This document shows, piece by piece, positions 1 to 9,391 of a stretch of DNA of 64,000 nt. This stretch comes from JBECKS01 sp964557005 (GTDB lineage Bacteria; Pseudomonadota; Gammaproteobacteria; Pseudomonadales; JBECKS01). The notes beneath the pieces are model-generated. The model was not told the origin of the DNA and ran no database searches. It saw only the letters and a program-made list of their open reading frames with translations. Numbering within the stretch: position 1 is the first letter of the stretch; every line of letters begins with the position of its first letter. The DNA is taken from positions 248,001-312,000 of the forward strand of contig CAZKYI010000001.1 of NCBI GenBank assembly GCA_964557005.1, in the 5' to 3' direction. Both the position numbers and the translations under genes were made by a program.

Positions 1-1
1 T

Positions 2-436
2 ATGGCGAAGGCCATCGCTGCGGGTGCCGACAGTATTATGATAGGCAGTTTGCTGGCTGGCACCGAAGAAGCGCCAGGTGCGGTGGAGCTTTATCAAGGT
101 CGTTACTACAAGGCCTATCGTGGTATGGGTTCTCTCGGAGCGATGGCGCAAAATGAAGGTTCCAGTGATCGTTATTTTCAAGATGCCTCGATGGGGGTTG
201 AAAAGCTGGTGCCAGAAGGTATTGAAGGGCGTGTACCGTATAAAGGTCCGATGTCGGCGATTATTCATCAAATGCTCGGTGGCTTGAGGTCGAGCATGGG
301 GTACACCGGTAGTGCGGATATACCCACCATGCAAAGCCAGACCAGTTTTGTGAGAGTGACCTCGGCAGGTATGGCGGAAAGTCATGTGCATGATGTGACC
401 ATCACCAAAGAAGCACCGAATTACCCTGTCAGTTAA
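2..436 (+). CDS. guaB: IMP dehydrogenase, C-terminal part (5' end outside window)
   Basis: This is the last 144 residues of IMP dehydrogenase, which oxidises IMP to XMP with NAD+ in the first committed step of GMP synthesis. The reading frame is open to the left edge, so the gene is cut by the window rather than broken. Visible family features are the GMGSLGAM segment, the mobile-flap Arg-Tyr pair in SSDRYF, EGIEGRVPYKG and the GGLRSSMGYTG loop near the end. guaA follows 35 bases after the stop codon, the usual guaBA operon, so the two enzymes of GMP synthesis are probably co-transcribed. The identity is secure from the sequence; the catalytic cysteine loop lies outside the window. Confidence 0.97.
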   Translation: MAKAIAAGADSIMIGSLLAGTEEAPGAVELYQGRYYKAYRGMGSLGAMAQNEGSSDRYFQDASMGVEKLVPEGIEGRVPYKGPMSAIIHQMLGGLRSSMGYTGSADIPTMQSQTSFVRVTSAGMAESHVHDVTITKEAPNYPVS

Positions 437-471
437 TTCATACTTCCGTTCTACTCTAGTTGGAGAGCCGC

Positions 472-2043
472 GTGCGCGATATTCATAGCGAACGAATTTT
501 AATTCTGGATTTTGGTTCGCAATATACACAGTTGATTGCACGCAGAATCAGGGAAATTGGCGTTTACTGTGAGCTGCACCCCTTTGATGTTGATGAAGCT
601 TTTATCAAAGACTTTGGTGCGGTGGGCATTATTCTTTCTGGCGGGCCGGAATCTGTTACCGAGGGTGATACACCTCGCGCACCAGATGTTGTTTTTCAAT
701 TAAATGTTCCTGTGTTAGGTATTTGTTATGGCATGCAAACCATGGCAGCACAGTTTGGTGGTGAAGTCGGCACTTCCAATAAAAGGGAATTTGGTTATGC
801 CGAATTGAAACTTGAGCAGACATCGCCTCTGTTTGAACAGGCATTCGACAAAACGCAAGGTGACAGCAAGTTACTGGATGTATGGATGAGTCATGGCGAT
901 AAAGTTATCCGCTTGCCGCAAGGCTTTACTTTAAGTGCCAGCACTGCGAGTGCACCGATTGCAGCGATGTCCAACTGTGAAAAACATTTTTATGGTGTGC
1001 AGTTCCATCCTGAAGTAACGCATACGGTGCAAGGTGGAAAAATTCTCGAAAATTTCCTGAAAAATATCTGTGCTTGTGAAGCGCTGTGGACCTCTGAAAA
1101 TATTCTCAATGACATGATTGAGCGTGTCAGAGCGCAGGTGGGTAGCGCAAAAGTGCTGCTGGGTTTATCGGGTGGTGTCGATTCCTCGGTGGTTGCCGCA
1201 TTGTTGCATCAGGCGATTGGCGAACAATTGGTGTGTGTGTTTGTCGATAACGGTTTGCTTCGCCTGCATGAAGGTGATCAGGTGATGAGTACCTTTGCTG
1301 AAAATATGGGTGTTAAAGTCATTCGTGCCAATGCCGAACAACTGTTTCTGGGCAGACTCAAAGGTGTGAGCGACCCCGAACAAAAGCGCAAGATTATCGG
1401 TAATACTTTTATCGAGGTTTTCGATAGCGAAGCAGAAAAACTCAGTGATATTTGCTGGTTGGCGCAAGGTACGATTTATCCTGATGTGATTGAATCTGCG
1501 GGCGCGAAAAGTGGCAAGGCACATGTGATTAAATCGCATCACAATGTGGGTGGCTTGCCTGCTGATATGAAATTGAGTTTGCTTGAGCCATTACGTGAAT
1601 TATTCAAGGATGAGGTCAGGAAACTGGGCATCGAACTGGGCTTGCCCGCACACATGGTGTATCGCCATCCTTTCCCGGGGCCAGGTTTGGGAGTCAGGAT
1701 TCTTGGAGAAGTGAAAAAAGAATATGCCGATTTGTTGCGTGAAGCCGATGCCATTTTTATCGAGGAATTACGCGCCAGTGGCTGGTATGACAAGACTTCA
1801 CAGGCGTTTGTAGTATTTCTGCCAGTTAAATCCGTAGGCGTGGTAGGTGACGGCAGACGTTATGAATATGTAGTGAGCTTGCGTGCTGTTGAAACAGTGG
1901 ACTTTATGACAGCACGCTGGGCGCACTTGCCTTATGAATTACTGGAGAAAGTCTCCAACCGTATTATCAATGAAATTGCTGGTATTTCCCGCGTGGTTTA
2001 CGATGTGTCTTCAAAGCCACCTGCAACCATTGAGTGGGAATAA
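472..2043 (+). CDS. guaA: GMP synthase (glutamine-hydrolysing)
   Basis: GMP synthase converts XMP to GMP using ATP and ammonia from glutamine. The N-terminal glutamine amidotransferase domain shows ILDFGSQYTQ, the nucleophile in LGICYGM (Cys85) and the FHPEV histidine. The ATP-pyrophosphatase domain carries the P-loop SGGVDS, and the dimerisation domain ends in KPPATIEWE. I place the start at the GTG at 472, giving 523 residues close to the E. coli length, because GGAG lies six bases upstream; an in-frame TTG at 460 would put that GGAG inside the gene. It follows guaB on the same strand. No terminator is visible before the next gene 25 bases downstream. Confidence 0.97.
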   Translation: MRDIHSERILILDFGSQYTQLIARRIREIGVYCELHPFDVDEAFIKDFGAVGIILSGGPESVTEGDTPRAPDVVFQLNVPVLGICYGMQTMAAQFGGEVGTSNKREFGYAELKLEQTSPLFEQAFDKTQGDSKLLDVWMSHGDKVIRLPQGFTLSASTASAPIAAMSNCEKHFYGVQFHPEVTHTVQGGKILENFLKNICACEALWTSENILNDMIERVRAQVGSAKVLLGLSGGVDSSVVAALLHQAIGEQLVCVFVDNGLLRLHEGDQVMSTFAENMGVKVIRANAEQLFLGRLKGVSDPEQKRKIIGNTFIEVFDSEAEKLSDICWLAQGTIYPDVIESAGAKSGKAHVIKSHHNVGGLPADMKLSLLEPLRELFKDEVRKLGIELGLPAHMVYRHPFPGPGLGVRILGEVKKEYADLLREADAIFIEELRASGWYDKTSQAFVVFLPVKSVGVVGDGRRYEYVVSLRAVETVDFMTARWAHLPYELLEKVSNRIINEIAGISRVVYDVSSKPPATIEWE

Positions 2044-2068
2044 TGATTATTAGAAAACAGGAGCTGTT

Positions 2069-2662
2069 ATGAGTGACAACATTACCCATGCACGTGCATG
2101 TTTACACGAAACCAAAGATATTGAAGCTTTCGCGAATCTCATGGATGGCATAGGCCATGATGCGCGTGTCAAAGTGATTGGAGCGATGCGTCGTAAAGAT
2201 CAAAAGGCCATGTGGGATTTATCAAGTGGCTATCGGCCGATTTCTCTGGAAGACATGGTTGCCAATCCAGCACCTTTTATTCAGGTGAGACATATTGGAA
2301 AAAACAGTTTGCCGGTATTCACCCGGTTTGAAAAAAGGTTCTGCCGTCCTCAACAGAAAAAAGAAAGAGAAGAACTGATGGGCTATAACTGGGGTGGAGC
2401 GCAGCCTTTGATTGGCCCTGGTTATTTTATTGCCTATTACAATGATAAAACCAAAGAAGTGGACATTGATTATCGTGTGGTTCCTGAAACAAAACCTGCG
2501 GACTGGCCTGAAATAAGAGATAACAATAGCGGGCTGTCGAAACTGGTTTTTGGCAACATGGTTGACAGCCTGAGAAAAGTTTCACAGCACATTACCATTG
2601 GCTCTGCTGCAAGAAATGGAAAACCTTTGGGAAGCTGGTTTGTGCTGTGCAGGGAATCCTGA
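2069..2662 (+). CDS. Conserved protein of unknown function
   Basis: A 197-residue protein that I do not recognise. It has no signal peptide or membrane segment and looks cytoplasmic. An AGGAG ribosome site sits six bases before the ATG, and the gene starts 25 bases after guaA on the same strand, so co-expression with purine synthesis is possible. The N-terminal half is helical and charged, with a run MWDLSSGYRPISLEDM; the middle contains FTRFEKRFCRPQ and GYNWGGAQPLIGPGYF; the C-terminus is SWFVLCRES. Codon use and the ribosome site support a real gene. No catalytic motif is evident, and its position next to guaA is the only clue to its role. Confidence 0.75.
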   Translation: MSDNITHARACLHETKDIEAFANLMDGIGHDARVKVIGAMRRKDQKAMWDLSSGYRPISLEDMVANPAPFIQVRHIGKNSLPVFTRFEKRFCRPQQKKEREELMGYNWGGAQPLIGPGYFIAYYNDKTKEVDIDYRVVPETKPADWPEIRDNNSGLSKLVFGNMVDSLRKVSQHITIGSAARNGKPLGSWFVLCRES

Positions 2663-2739
2663 TGCTGTAACAACAGTTTGCTCTGTATGTGACGGGATTG
2701 ATGGGGTAGTTTATTTGACACAATGGAGTTGAATCGAAA

Positions 2740-4617
2740 GTGATATACGGAAGATTTAAAAATTTTTCGAATGTTCGAGCCATACTTGCTTGTGTTTGCC
2801 TTGTATTTTTATCTTCTGCCGCATCTGCCTTTGGGAATGATGATTTTCTCGAACGAAATCCTTTCCATCTGCACACAGGGTTGCATTCCATTGAAGGTCG
2901 CTGGCAATACTTTGCCAACAGTCAGGAGTTGACCGTTGAACAGGTGCTGGCCCAGCGGGAAAACCTGGATTGGCAAATTATTAAACAGGAAAATGTTAAC
3001 TTTTCTTATGTCAATGAAGAGTACTGGTTTCGTTTCCGTCTTCAGACCAACCATTCAAAACCCCAGCCTTATATTGTTGATGTTGCCTACCCCTTGCTTG
3101 ATGAAATTGAATTGTTTGAGTTAAAGCAGGGCAATGTCGTTTCACATTTTCTGACGGGTGATCGTTTTGTTTTTAATGAACGTCCTGTGTTGCATCAGAA
3201 TTTTCTGTTTCCACTTTCAATCAATGATGAAGAAAGTGATATTTATTTAAGAGTGCGAACCAGCTCCACCTTGCAGGTACCTATTTCACTTTGGTCGGCA
3301 AAGGAATTCTGGCAAATGGATAAAACCTATTCCTACATGGACGGATTATTTTTTGGCGGCATTCTGATCATGATGATCTATAACTTTTGCATCTATCTGA
3401 GTGTGAAGGATAAAGCCTATTTGTTTTATGTGATTTACATGCTTAGCCTACTGGTTGTGCAAAGTGCCAATCGTGGTTTGGGATTTCAATTTCTATGGCC
3501 GAATTCTCCTCCAATACAGCACTATATTATTATTCCAAGCCTGTCGGGTGTGGTGATTTTTGCTTCCCTGTTTTTTGTACACTTGCTGGGTCTTAAAAGT
3601 ATTTCCTTAGGTGCGTATCGATTTTTTTGGTTGGGTATCTGGCTCACCGGTGTGTGTGCGTTTTCCCAATTTGTATTGCCTTATTCAATCGCGCTTAGCC
3701 TGACGGTATTTAATACCATTCTTCTGGGTACGGGCGGTGCATTGGTTGCGATGCGTTTATGGACCAATGGAAACAGATTGGCTGGTTACTACATTGCGGG
3801 TTGGGGTGTGGTTGTTCTCTCATTCATTTTTTATATCGCATCTGTTTTTGATTTGATTCAACGAAACCTGATTGTTGAATACGCCACGATGGTAGGTACT
3901 TTGGCGGAAGTGATTATTTTTTCTTTTGCACTGGCAGATCGCATCAGTCTCGAAAGAAAAATGCGTTTGGCTTCACAGGCAGGGTTGCTCGAAGCGCAGC
4001 AGGAAATCAATCAGAAACTTGATATTCGTGTAAAACAACGTACACGAGAACTTGAACTGGCCAATGCCAAGCTCGAAGAAATGAGTTTTAGTGATGGACT
4101 CACCGGTGTAAAAAACAGGCGCTATTTTAACGAAAAATTTCAGAGTGAATATCAACGTGCTTATCGCGAGCAGTCAGTGATTGCACTGGTTCTGGCCGAC
4201 CTTGATCACTTTAAAGCCATCAATGATGAACATGGGCATCTGGTGGGTGATGATTGTCTGATAGAAGTGGCAAAAACCTTCATGGCGACGGTGAATCGTG
4301 CAGGGGATTGTGTATGTCGTTATGGTGGTGAAGAATTTGTCATCGTCTTGCCTAAAACCAATCTGGAAGGTGCGCTACAACTGGCCGAGAAGTTACGCGG
4401 TGAAGTCGAGCGACTGAGAATCGCCACGCAGTCTGGAAAGGATATTCGTTTGACTATTAGTCTGGGTGTGGTTGCCTATGTGCCTGCAATACGTAATGGC
4501 ATGGAAAATATGATTCGCGCCGCAGACCAGCAACTTTATCAGGCAAAAGAAGCGGGGCGAAATTGTGTGGCAAGTAGCGCAGTTGAGCAGGGTGTGGCTT
4601 CAACGAATCTTGATTAA
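2740..4617 (+). CDS. 7TMR-DISM membrane diguanylate cyclase
   Basis: A 625-residue inner-membrane signalling protein. A signal peptide (about 1-30) is followed by a periplasmic 7TMR-DISMED2-type beta domain (about 45-175), seven membrane segments (about 200-400), a coiled-coil linker and a C-terminal GGDEF domain. The active-site signature is GGEEF, and an RAGD inhibitory site lies five residues before it, so both c-di-GMP synthesis and product inhibition are expected. The DISMED2 domain suggests sensing of a periplasmic ligand, possibly a carbohydrate; that is family knowledge, not seen here. The start is GTG at 2740 with GGAG upstream. The last 18 bases overlap the 3' end of the convergent MraY-like gene. 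Confidence 0.92.
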   Translation: MIYGRFKNFSNVRAILACVCLVFLSSAASAFGNDDFLERNPFHLHTGLHSIEGRWQYFANSQELTVEQVLAQRENLDWQIIKQENVNFSYVNEEYWFRFRLQTNHSKPQPYIVDVAYPLLDEIELFELKQGNVVSHFLTGDRFVFNERPVLHQNFLFPLSINDEESDIYLRVRTSSTLQVPISLWSAKEFWQMDKTYSYMDGLFFGGILIMMIYNFCIYLSVKDKAYLFYVIYMLSLLVVQSANRGLGFQFLWPNSPPIQHYIIIPSLSGVVIFASLFFVHLLGLKSISLGAYRFFWLGIWLTGVCAFSQFVLPYSIALSLTVFNTILLGTGGALVAMRLWTNGNRLAGYYIAGWGVVVLSFIFYIASVFDLIQRNLIVEYATMVGTLAEVIIFSFALADRISLERKMRLASQAGLLEAQQEINQKLDIRVKQRTRELELANAKLEEMSFSDGLTGVKNRRYFNEKFQSEYQRAYREQSVIALVLADLDHFKAINDEHGHLVGDDCLIEVAKTFMATVNRAGDCVCRYGGEEFVIVLPKTNLEGALQLAEKLRGEVERLRIATQSGKDIRLTISLGVVAYVPAIRNGMENMIRAADQQLYQAKEAGRNCVASSAVEQGVASTNLD

Positions 4618-5646
4618 CAGTATCAGCAGAATGATGGTGAGTATTAACTGGAGAATTGAGAATCGCATCAGTACCTGACTGGCCGACCAACCATGATTGT
4701 GTCTAACATGATCATGTAGGGGGAAGCGGATACTTTTGAAAATCGCAATTTTGAAAAATGCCAACAGTGCAACTTTCACCAATCCGGTTCCACCGTTGAT
4801 TAACAATACGCCCGATACAATGAAAATCAGGAAGGGATTTCCTGTCTGGATAACAAAGACACCCAGCAGATAACCAATCGCCCTTGAACCTGCGTCGCCC
4901 ATTAACAGAATACTTGGGTAGGCGTTGTACCATAAATAGCCAATCAGTGTGCCGACCAGAGAAAAAGCCATAATTGCCCAGATGGCACCGTCAGGCGTGT
5001 GAGGTATTAATAGATAGGAAGAAATCTGGCTGTGACCCAGAATAAAATACATCAGCGCCCCCAGAGCCGTTAACGCAATGGTGGCGAGTGTGCCTGATAA
5101 ACCATCCACGCCATCAGAACAGTTGGTTGAATTGATGGCCACCCAAATCAGAACTGTGCCACAGGGAATGCTCACCCATGCAGGTGCCATCCAGGTGAAT
5201 TTTGTAAAGGGAAACCACACAAGAAAGGGTTCCAGTTGAGTAATCACCAGCATGGTGCCAAGGCATAACACCAAATCAATACTGCCTTTTACCAGTCTTC
5301 CCCAGGCGACGTCACTTTTGTCATCAAGCCAGCCACCAAACATGGCAAGGAAAGTAAAAAACAGAATGGCCAGTAATTCTGTATTGAGTGGCAATACCAC
5401 CAACTGCACTAACAGAAAGATGCTGATGAAAATAATGCCAGCTCCCGTTGGTTTGCCGATGGATTTACTTGCATCAACGGCAAACTCGCGCCCGCGATCG
5501 GTTGGTAATTTGTGCATCAGGCGTGGTAGCAACGTGAAACTCAATAACCAGCACAGTACAACACCAATACCACCCAGAAATAAATGGGAACCAAGTAATC
5601 TCAGCGGGCCGAATAAATCAGAAAATTGACTTAGAAAATAGAGCAA
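4600..5646 (-). CDS. MraY/WecA-family polyprenyl-phosphate sugar-phosphate transferase
   Basis: A 348-residue integral membrane protein of the MraY/WecA superfamily, which moves a sugar-1-phosphate from a UDP-sugar to a polyprenyl phosphate. Family motifs seen are the DD pair in GWLDDKSD, NSTNCSDGVDGLSG, the LLMGDAGS loop and HDHVRHNHGW near the C-terminus, with about ten membrane segments. The NCSDGVDGLSG and HDH forms differ from the NLTDGLDGLA and HHH forms usual in gammaproteobacterial MraY, and the gene lies alone rather than among cell-division genes. It may be a second, transferred MraY-like enzyme. The start appears to be TTG at 5646 with GGAAG five bases upstream; no earlier ATG fits. 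Confidence 0.85.
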   Translation of the reverse strand: MLYFLSQFSDLFGPLRLLGSHLFLGGIGVVLCWLLSFTLLPRLMHKLPTDRGREFAVDASKSIGKPTGAGIIFISIFLLVQLVVLPLNTELLAILFFTFLAMFGGWLDDKSDVAWGRLVKGSIDLVLCLGTMLVITQLEPFLVWFPFTKFTWMAPAWVSIPCGTVLIWVAINSTNCSDGVDGLSGTLATIALTALGALMYFILGHSQISSYLLIPHTPDGAIWAIMAFSLVGTLIGYLWYNAYPSILLMGDAGSRAIGYLLGVFVIQTGNPFLIFIVSGVLLINGGTGLVKVALLAFFKIAIFKSIRFPLHDHVRHNHGWSASQVLMRFSILQLILTIILLILLIKIR

Positions 5647-5728
5647 GGGAGCTTCCGGCGATGATCGTGTTTATTGTATGGCGTGTGCTGCGCGACTATA
5701 GCTAAAAAGCATGGGTGAGTCATTACAC

Positions 5729-6037
5729 TCAATCTACATACACCCCGATGAATTGCTCTTCGTAAGCCAGTTTGAATTTTGTGAGGCGCAGTGATTGATT
5801 GGTCAAACACTGTCCGGTTTCCAGATTATATTCCAGACCATGCCACGGGCAGCGTAGCTTGTTTATTTGAAGACAATGCGTACCCAAAGGTTTTTGCTGA
5901 TGCGGGCAGCGATTGAGAAACAGGTGGCTGCGATTGTTATCATGTACCAGTAACAGTGGCGTACCTTCCACTTCAAAGCTGGCACTGTAGCCATCATGGA
6001 GATTGATGAGTCTTTCCAGTTTGATGAAGCGCGGCAT
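5729..6037 (-). CDS. Rieske [2Fe-2S] domain ferredoxin-like protein
   Basis: A 102-residue single-domain Rieske protein. The cluster ligands are visible as C44-P-H46 and C63-P-W-H66, the spacing typical of nitrite-reductase small subunits and dioxygenase ferredoxins. There is no signal peptide or membrane anchor, so it is probably a soluble cytoplasmic electron carrier. No oxygenase or reductase lies beside it; its neighbours are a MraY-like gene and secreted proteins of unknown role, so its partner cannot be named. The start is the ATG at 6037; no strong ribosome site precedes it. It is read after the terminator of the upstream secreted-protein gene and so is probably transcribed separately. 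Confidence 0.88.
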   Translation of the reverse strand: MPRFIKLERLINLHDGYSASFEVEGTPLLLVHDNNRSHLFLNRCPHQQKPLGTHCLQINKLRCPWHGLEYNLETGQCLTNQSLRLTKFKLAYEEQFIGVYVD

Positions 6038-6062
6038 GAAAAATGTTTCGCGGGCGGAACAA

Positions 6063-6089
6063 AAAAGGGCTATCGATGATAGCCCTTTT
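6063..6089 (-). terminator. Rho-independent terminator
   Basis: A perfect 12-bp stem (AAAAGGGCTATC pairing with GATAGCCCTTTT) with a 3-base loop, followed on the minus strand by a T run. It lies six bases after the stop codon of the leftward secreted-protein gene and before the Rieske gene. Confidence 0.9.
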
Positions 6090-6094
6090 CAGTG

Positions 6095-7582
6095 TTATTC
6101 AAATGGAAGAATTTCTGCCTTGGGAGGGTTTTGTTCTTCCTGATAGAAGCCCTCGGGGCCAGCTTTTCCTACCGTATCAGGGAACCAGAAAGCGTACTCC
6201 ATATTCAACTCTTCAATGGCTTTCATGTCTTTTGGTAAACCATTCAGCACCATGCCAATTTTTGGCCCTGCACCCGGGAAGGTTTCGAACTTGGTGGTGG
6301 CTTCCTTATCGTCCTCGTAGTACACACGTAAGCTCATACCGTCGAGATGTTCCATAGGTAATTCAAAGGCCATGAAAATATCCCAGCCAAGGCCACTTTC
6401 AATCCAGGTCCAGTTGCCAGGTAAGCCCGCTTCAACCGCGCGTTTTTCTTCTTCATCCATTTTGCCATCAATGAAGCCATAGAGTTGATTACCGTTTTCA
6501 TCTTTGAAGGCTTGTGCAGTCACTTTTCCACCTTCAAGACCATTCATATCGGCGTACATAATAATTTCAGGTTCTTTAAACAGTTTTACAAATACAGCGC
6601 CTTTTCCAACTTCAGTACGGTTAGGCATAACCATGCCTTGCTCATAAAAACTGATTTCAGAATTCATGCTGAAAATGGGGACTTTTCCACCCAGTACAAT
6701 CGTAATCTTGATGAAAGCTGTGGCTCTTACAGGGCCATCTTTTACACCTAACACTTTGATGCGCACGTTTTTCGCGCTGTTCATACCTACCTTCATCACA
6801 GGGGAAAAAACATAGGCGGATAGTTCAAAATAAATATTATCAATCACACGTTGGTCGGCAGCTTTTCCAACATAGGGACGCACATCCCTGAATTGCAAAA
6901 AGTTGTCTGGTTCGTATTCAAGGTGGTAATAACTGGAAGTGATTTTCGAATTATCTATATCGGCATCGATGTAGTCGGCAGTGCTACGTTCACTGTTATG
7001 TTCAACCAGATAGGCGTAGCGAATATTTCCATGTGTATCGGTTATTTTTATTTCCTTGAGTATCTTGCCTTCTTTTAATGCCATGTTTTTTGAAAAGCGT
7101 GAAGTGCCAGCATCTCGAAACATGAATATCAGTTCGTCATTGGGGTCTAATTCAAGATAGGTACCATCAACGGGAGATTTGTTGATGTTGGGGATGTAGA
7201 TATATTTATTTTTCTTGTCGAACTCATCGAACTGAAATGGAATCGGTTTTAATTGGCCATCCCATATTGCCATCACAGACAGTTCTTCAAATTTTCGACC
7301 CAGTAAATCTGGAAATTGCTCACCCTTTAAACGCATGGGATGCAGAAAACCGTAGTGGCCAATTTCAAAACTTTCTACCATTTGGTGAAGCTGTGGTACC
7401 GATAACTTTCGAATGAGTGCGCCGTCTTTGGCAAGATTTCCGGGAGCAATTTTGCTTTGCTTCAGGAAAGCTTGAAATTCCGCCTCGGGAAGGCTCTTGG
7501 TTTCAAGCGTGGTATTAGCAAGAAGGATGGAACTGCATGCCAGGGAAACGGCGAAGCAGCAAGTTCGAATTACACGCAACAT
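6095..7582 (-). CDS. Secreted protein of unknown function (paralogue A)
   Basis: A 495-residue exported protein. The ATG at 7582 is preferred because GGAGAG lies six bases upstream; the frame stays open ten codons further without a ribosome site. A signal peptide covers about residues 1-23. The body is beta-rich, with IPFQFDE, LDPNDELIFMFRDAG and a long middle region of alternating strands. These motifs are shared in the same order with the next upstream gene on this strand (7784-9124), so the two are paralogues from a tandem duplication. I do not recognise a characterised family or catalytic residues. A terminator lies just after the stop and another separates the two paralogues, so each may have its own promoter. 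Confidence 0.85.
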   Translation of the reverse strand: MLRVIRTCCFAVSLACSSILLANTTLETKSLPEAEFQAFLKQSKIAPGNLAKDGALIRKLSVPQLHQMVESFEIGHYGFLHPMRLKGEQFPDLLGRKFEELSVMAIWDGQLKPIPFQFDEFDKKNKYIYIPNINKSPVDGTYLELDPNDELIFMFRDAGTSRFSKNMALKEGKILKEIKITDTHGNIRYAYLVEHNSERSTADYIDADIDNSKITSSYYHLEYEPDNFLQFRDVRPYVGKAADQRVIDNIYFELSAYVFSPVMKVGMNSAKNVRIKVLGVKDGPVRATAFIKITIVLGGKVPIFSMNSEISFYEQGMVMPNRTEVGKGAVFVKLFKEPEIIMYADMNGLEGGKVTAQAFKDENGNQLYGFIDGKMDEEEKRAVEAGLPGNWTWIESGLGWDIFMAFELPMEHLDGMSLRVYYEDDKEATTKFETFPGAGPKIGMVLNGLPKDMKAIEELNMEYAFWFPDTVGKAGPEGFYQEEQNPPKAEILPFE

Positions 7583-7731
7583 AGTTCTCTCCAGATTAAG
7601 GCGAACACACAATTCCCGTTCAGGAAAGTGTGAACATTATTTATGGCAATTGATTAAGACAGCCAGTGGTTTTAATTATTCGGTAGTTGATGGCTGGTGC
7701 AAAAGCAGGGCAATCATAGCAGCTCACCCAT

Positions 7732-7760
7732 AAAAAACCACGCATATAGCGTGGCTTTTT
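7732..7760 (-). terminator. Rho-independent terminator
   Basis: CCACGC pairs with GCGTGG around an ATATA loop, with A and T runs on both sides; on the minus strand it ends in TTTTTT. It follows the stop of paralogue B by about 24 bases and should end that transcript. Confidence 0.85.
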
Positions 7761-7783
7761 AGTGCGCTTGTCAGGTGAAAATC

Positions 7784-9124
7784 TTAAAGATTAAATACCT
7801 TGATGGCTGGTTGCCTGTTGACCATATCTACAAAGTCTTCCACCTGAATATCGAGTCGATCATTGTACATGAGCAAATCAATTTGCAGTTTGAATAAACC
7901 CTTGAGTGGAATATGTCTTATCTCAAATCCGGCATTTGGAAGATGGCCTTTATGATATTCGGGTTTATCCATCGCTTCGGCATCGTCGTTATAAAAGATG
8001 CTTATAGGAATTTCTTCATCGGATTCTGTTTGCAAACTGAAGTTTGAAAGCAGCATGAATCCATAATGGGAATCCATCCAAAGCCAGCTTTTCTCATTTT
8101 GTTTAAGCTGTGTTTCTTGCAGTTGTTTTTCAATCTCGGAAATTTGCCCGTCTACAATGCCTGCTTCTTTAGGTCCGCCCTGGGCGCGTACACTTGCACC
8201 ATGTAAATCATAGCCGTCCAGAGATAGACGCAGAATGGGTCTGGCAATGAGTCGTCGTCTAACCTGTGGAATGTCCAGTTGCGCCTGATAGGAAATTTCA
8301 TGCTCGTGATAAACAATCTGTAATTTGATATTGAGCAAAGGCGCTTTCAAATAAACAATGTTCAGTTTGTATTCGGTGGTGACACGGATTGGGCCAGCTT
8401 TTTCAGCCAGTGCGCGTGCAACGGTATGCTTGTTATTGATGGTGAGCGGAATGCCGCCAAGAGGTCTGCTATTGAGGTAGAGTTTAATGGTGTCTACAGG
8501 CTGACGCGGATGAGCGCCATCAAAGCTGTCGTAATAGAACTCTTGCCACATGAAGGCATTGTTCGGGTCAACTTTTAAGGCGTAGTAATCTGTTTCTACA
8601 CGACCCAACGCTGAGCTATAGCGTACATAGGCGTTCTCTGATTCCAGACGTGCCTTTTCAATCAGATACACATAAACCTTTTGATTATTGTAAGTGCTTA
8701 ATTCGATTTCAGAGATAATCTTGCCATCGGTTGCCATACCATCTCTTTTTCTGGGGCCAGCGTCCTTGAGCATGAAAAGTAATTCATCATTGCCATCAAA
8801 GTAGCCTTCCTCTCCCAGAATGGGGTCTTCCTGATGATATTTCTTGTCCAGCCCTTTGATAAATATATAGCCTTGGGTTGTGCGTTCATCAAACTGGTAG
8901 GGAATCGGATTCATTCGCCCACCATGTACCGCTGCCAGAGAATAGGAAGAAATACGGGTGCCTTTAATGTTGGGTAACTGATCTGGCTTGAGGACGACCA
9001 CCTTGGTTTTGTCGGCCAGTTCTCCGCCTTTTGAGGCCAGGATATGTGTACTGAACAGCCCTGAAACCAATCCCAGGCTCAATAACATTGTTTGTTTGAA
9101 GCGGATACAGAATTTTATCGACAT
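7784..9124 (-). CDS. Secreted protein of unknown function (paralogue B)
   Basis: A 446-residue exported protein with a signal peptide of about 30 residues and a GAGGGAA ribosome site before the ATG. It shares with the neighbouring gene the order IPYQFDE, GNDELLFMLKDAG, a YVYLIE strand and a DYYALKVDPNN segment, so the two are diverged paralogues. It lacks part of the C-terminal region of paralogue A and ends in a different, more basic tail. No enzymatic motif is visible. The repeated QFDE and NDELxFMxxDAG signatures suggest a conserved beta-structured module that may bind metal or carbohydrate, but this is inference. It is transcribed leftwards and ends at its own terminator. Confidence 0.85.
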   Translation of the reverse strand: MSIKFCIRFKQTMLLSLGLVSGLFSTHILASKGGELADKTKVVVLKPDQLPNIKGTRISSYSLAAVHGGRMNPIPYQFDERTTQGYIFIKGLDKKYHQEDPILGEEGYFDGNDELLFMLKDAGPRKRDGMATDGKIISEIELSTYNNQKVYVYLIEKARLESENAYVRYSSALGRVETDYYALKVDPNNAFMWQEFYYDSFDGAHPRQPVDTIKLYLNSRPLGGIPLTINNKHTVARALAEKAGPIRVTTEYKLNIVYLKAPLLNIKLQIVYHEHEISYQAQLDIPQVRRRLIARPILRLSLDGYDLHGASVRAQGGPKEAGIVDGQISEIEKQLQETQLKQNEKSWLWMDSHYGFMLLSNFSLQTESDEEIPISIFYNDDAEAMDKPEYHKGHLPNAGFEIRHIPLKGLFKLQIDLLMYNDRLDIQVEDFVDMVNRQPAIKVFNL

Positions 9125-9391
9125 GCGAATTCCCTCGTTAACTTATTGTTTTAATTATATTTTTCGTAAGACAGTAGTGGTCTTCCTGAAAACGCTGCCT
9201 TGCGAATACTGCATAATGCCAAACTATTTCAAAATCTCAAAGTGGTTAGAAAATTTTGCGCGGGGGTTTCAGGGCTTTAGGGGTTTATCTCTGCAATGGG
9301 GGACAAAAGTGATTTTGAGTGAGGAATACTTTTGCATCATTTTCTGGCTGTTGTCAGAATCAATGCACGCTATTTGCAAGAGGTAATTATT

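Noticed and set aside
460..471. TTG start for guaA
   Set aside because: The GTG at 472 has a better-spaced GGAG and gives the usual protein length.
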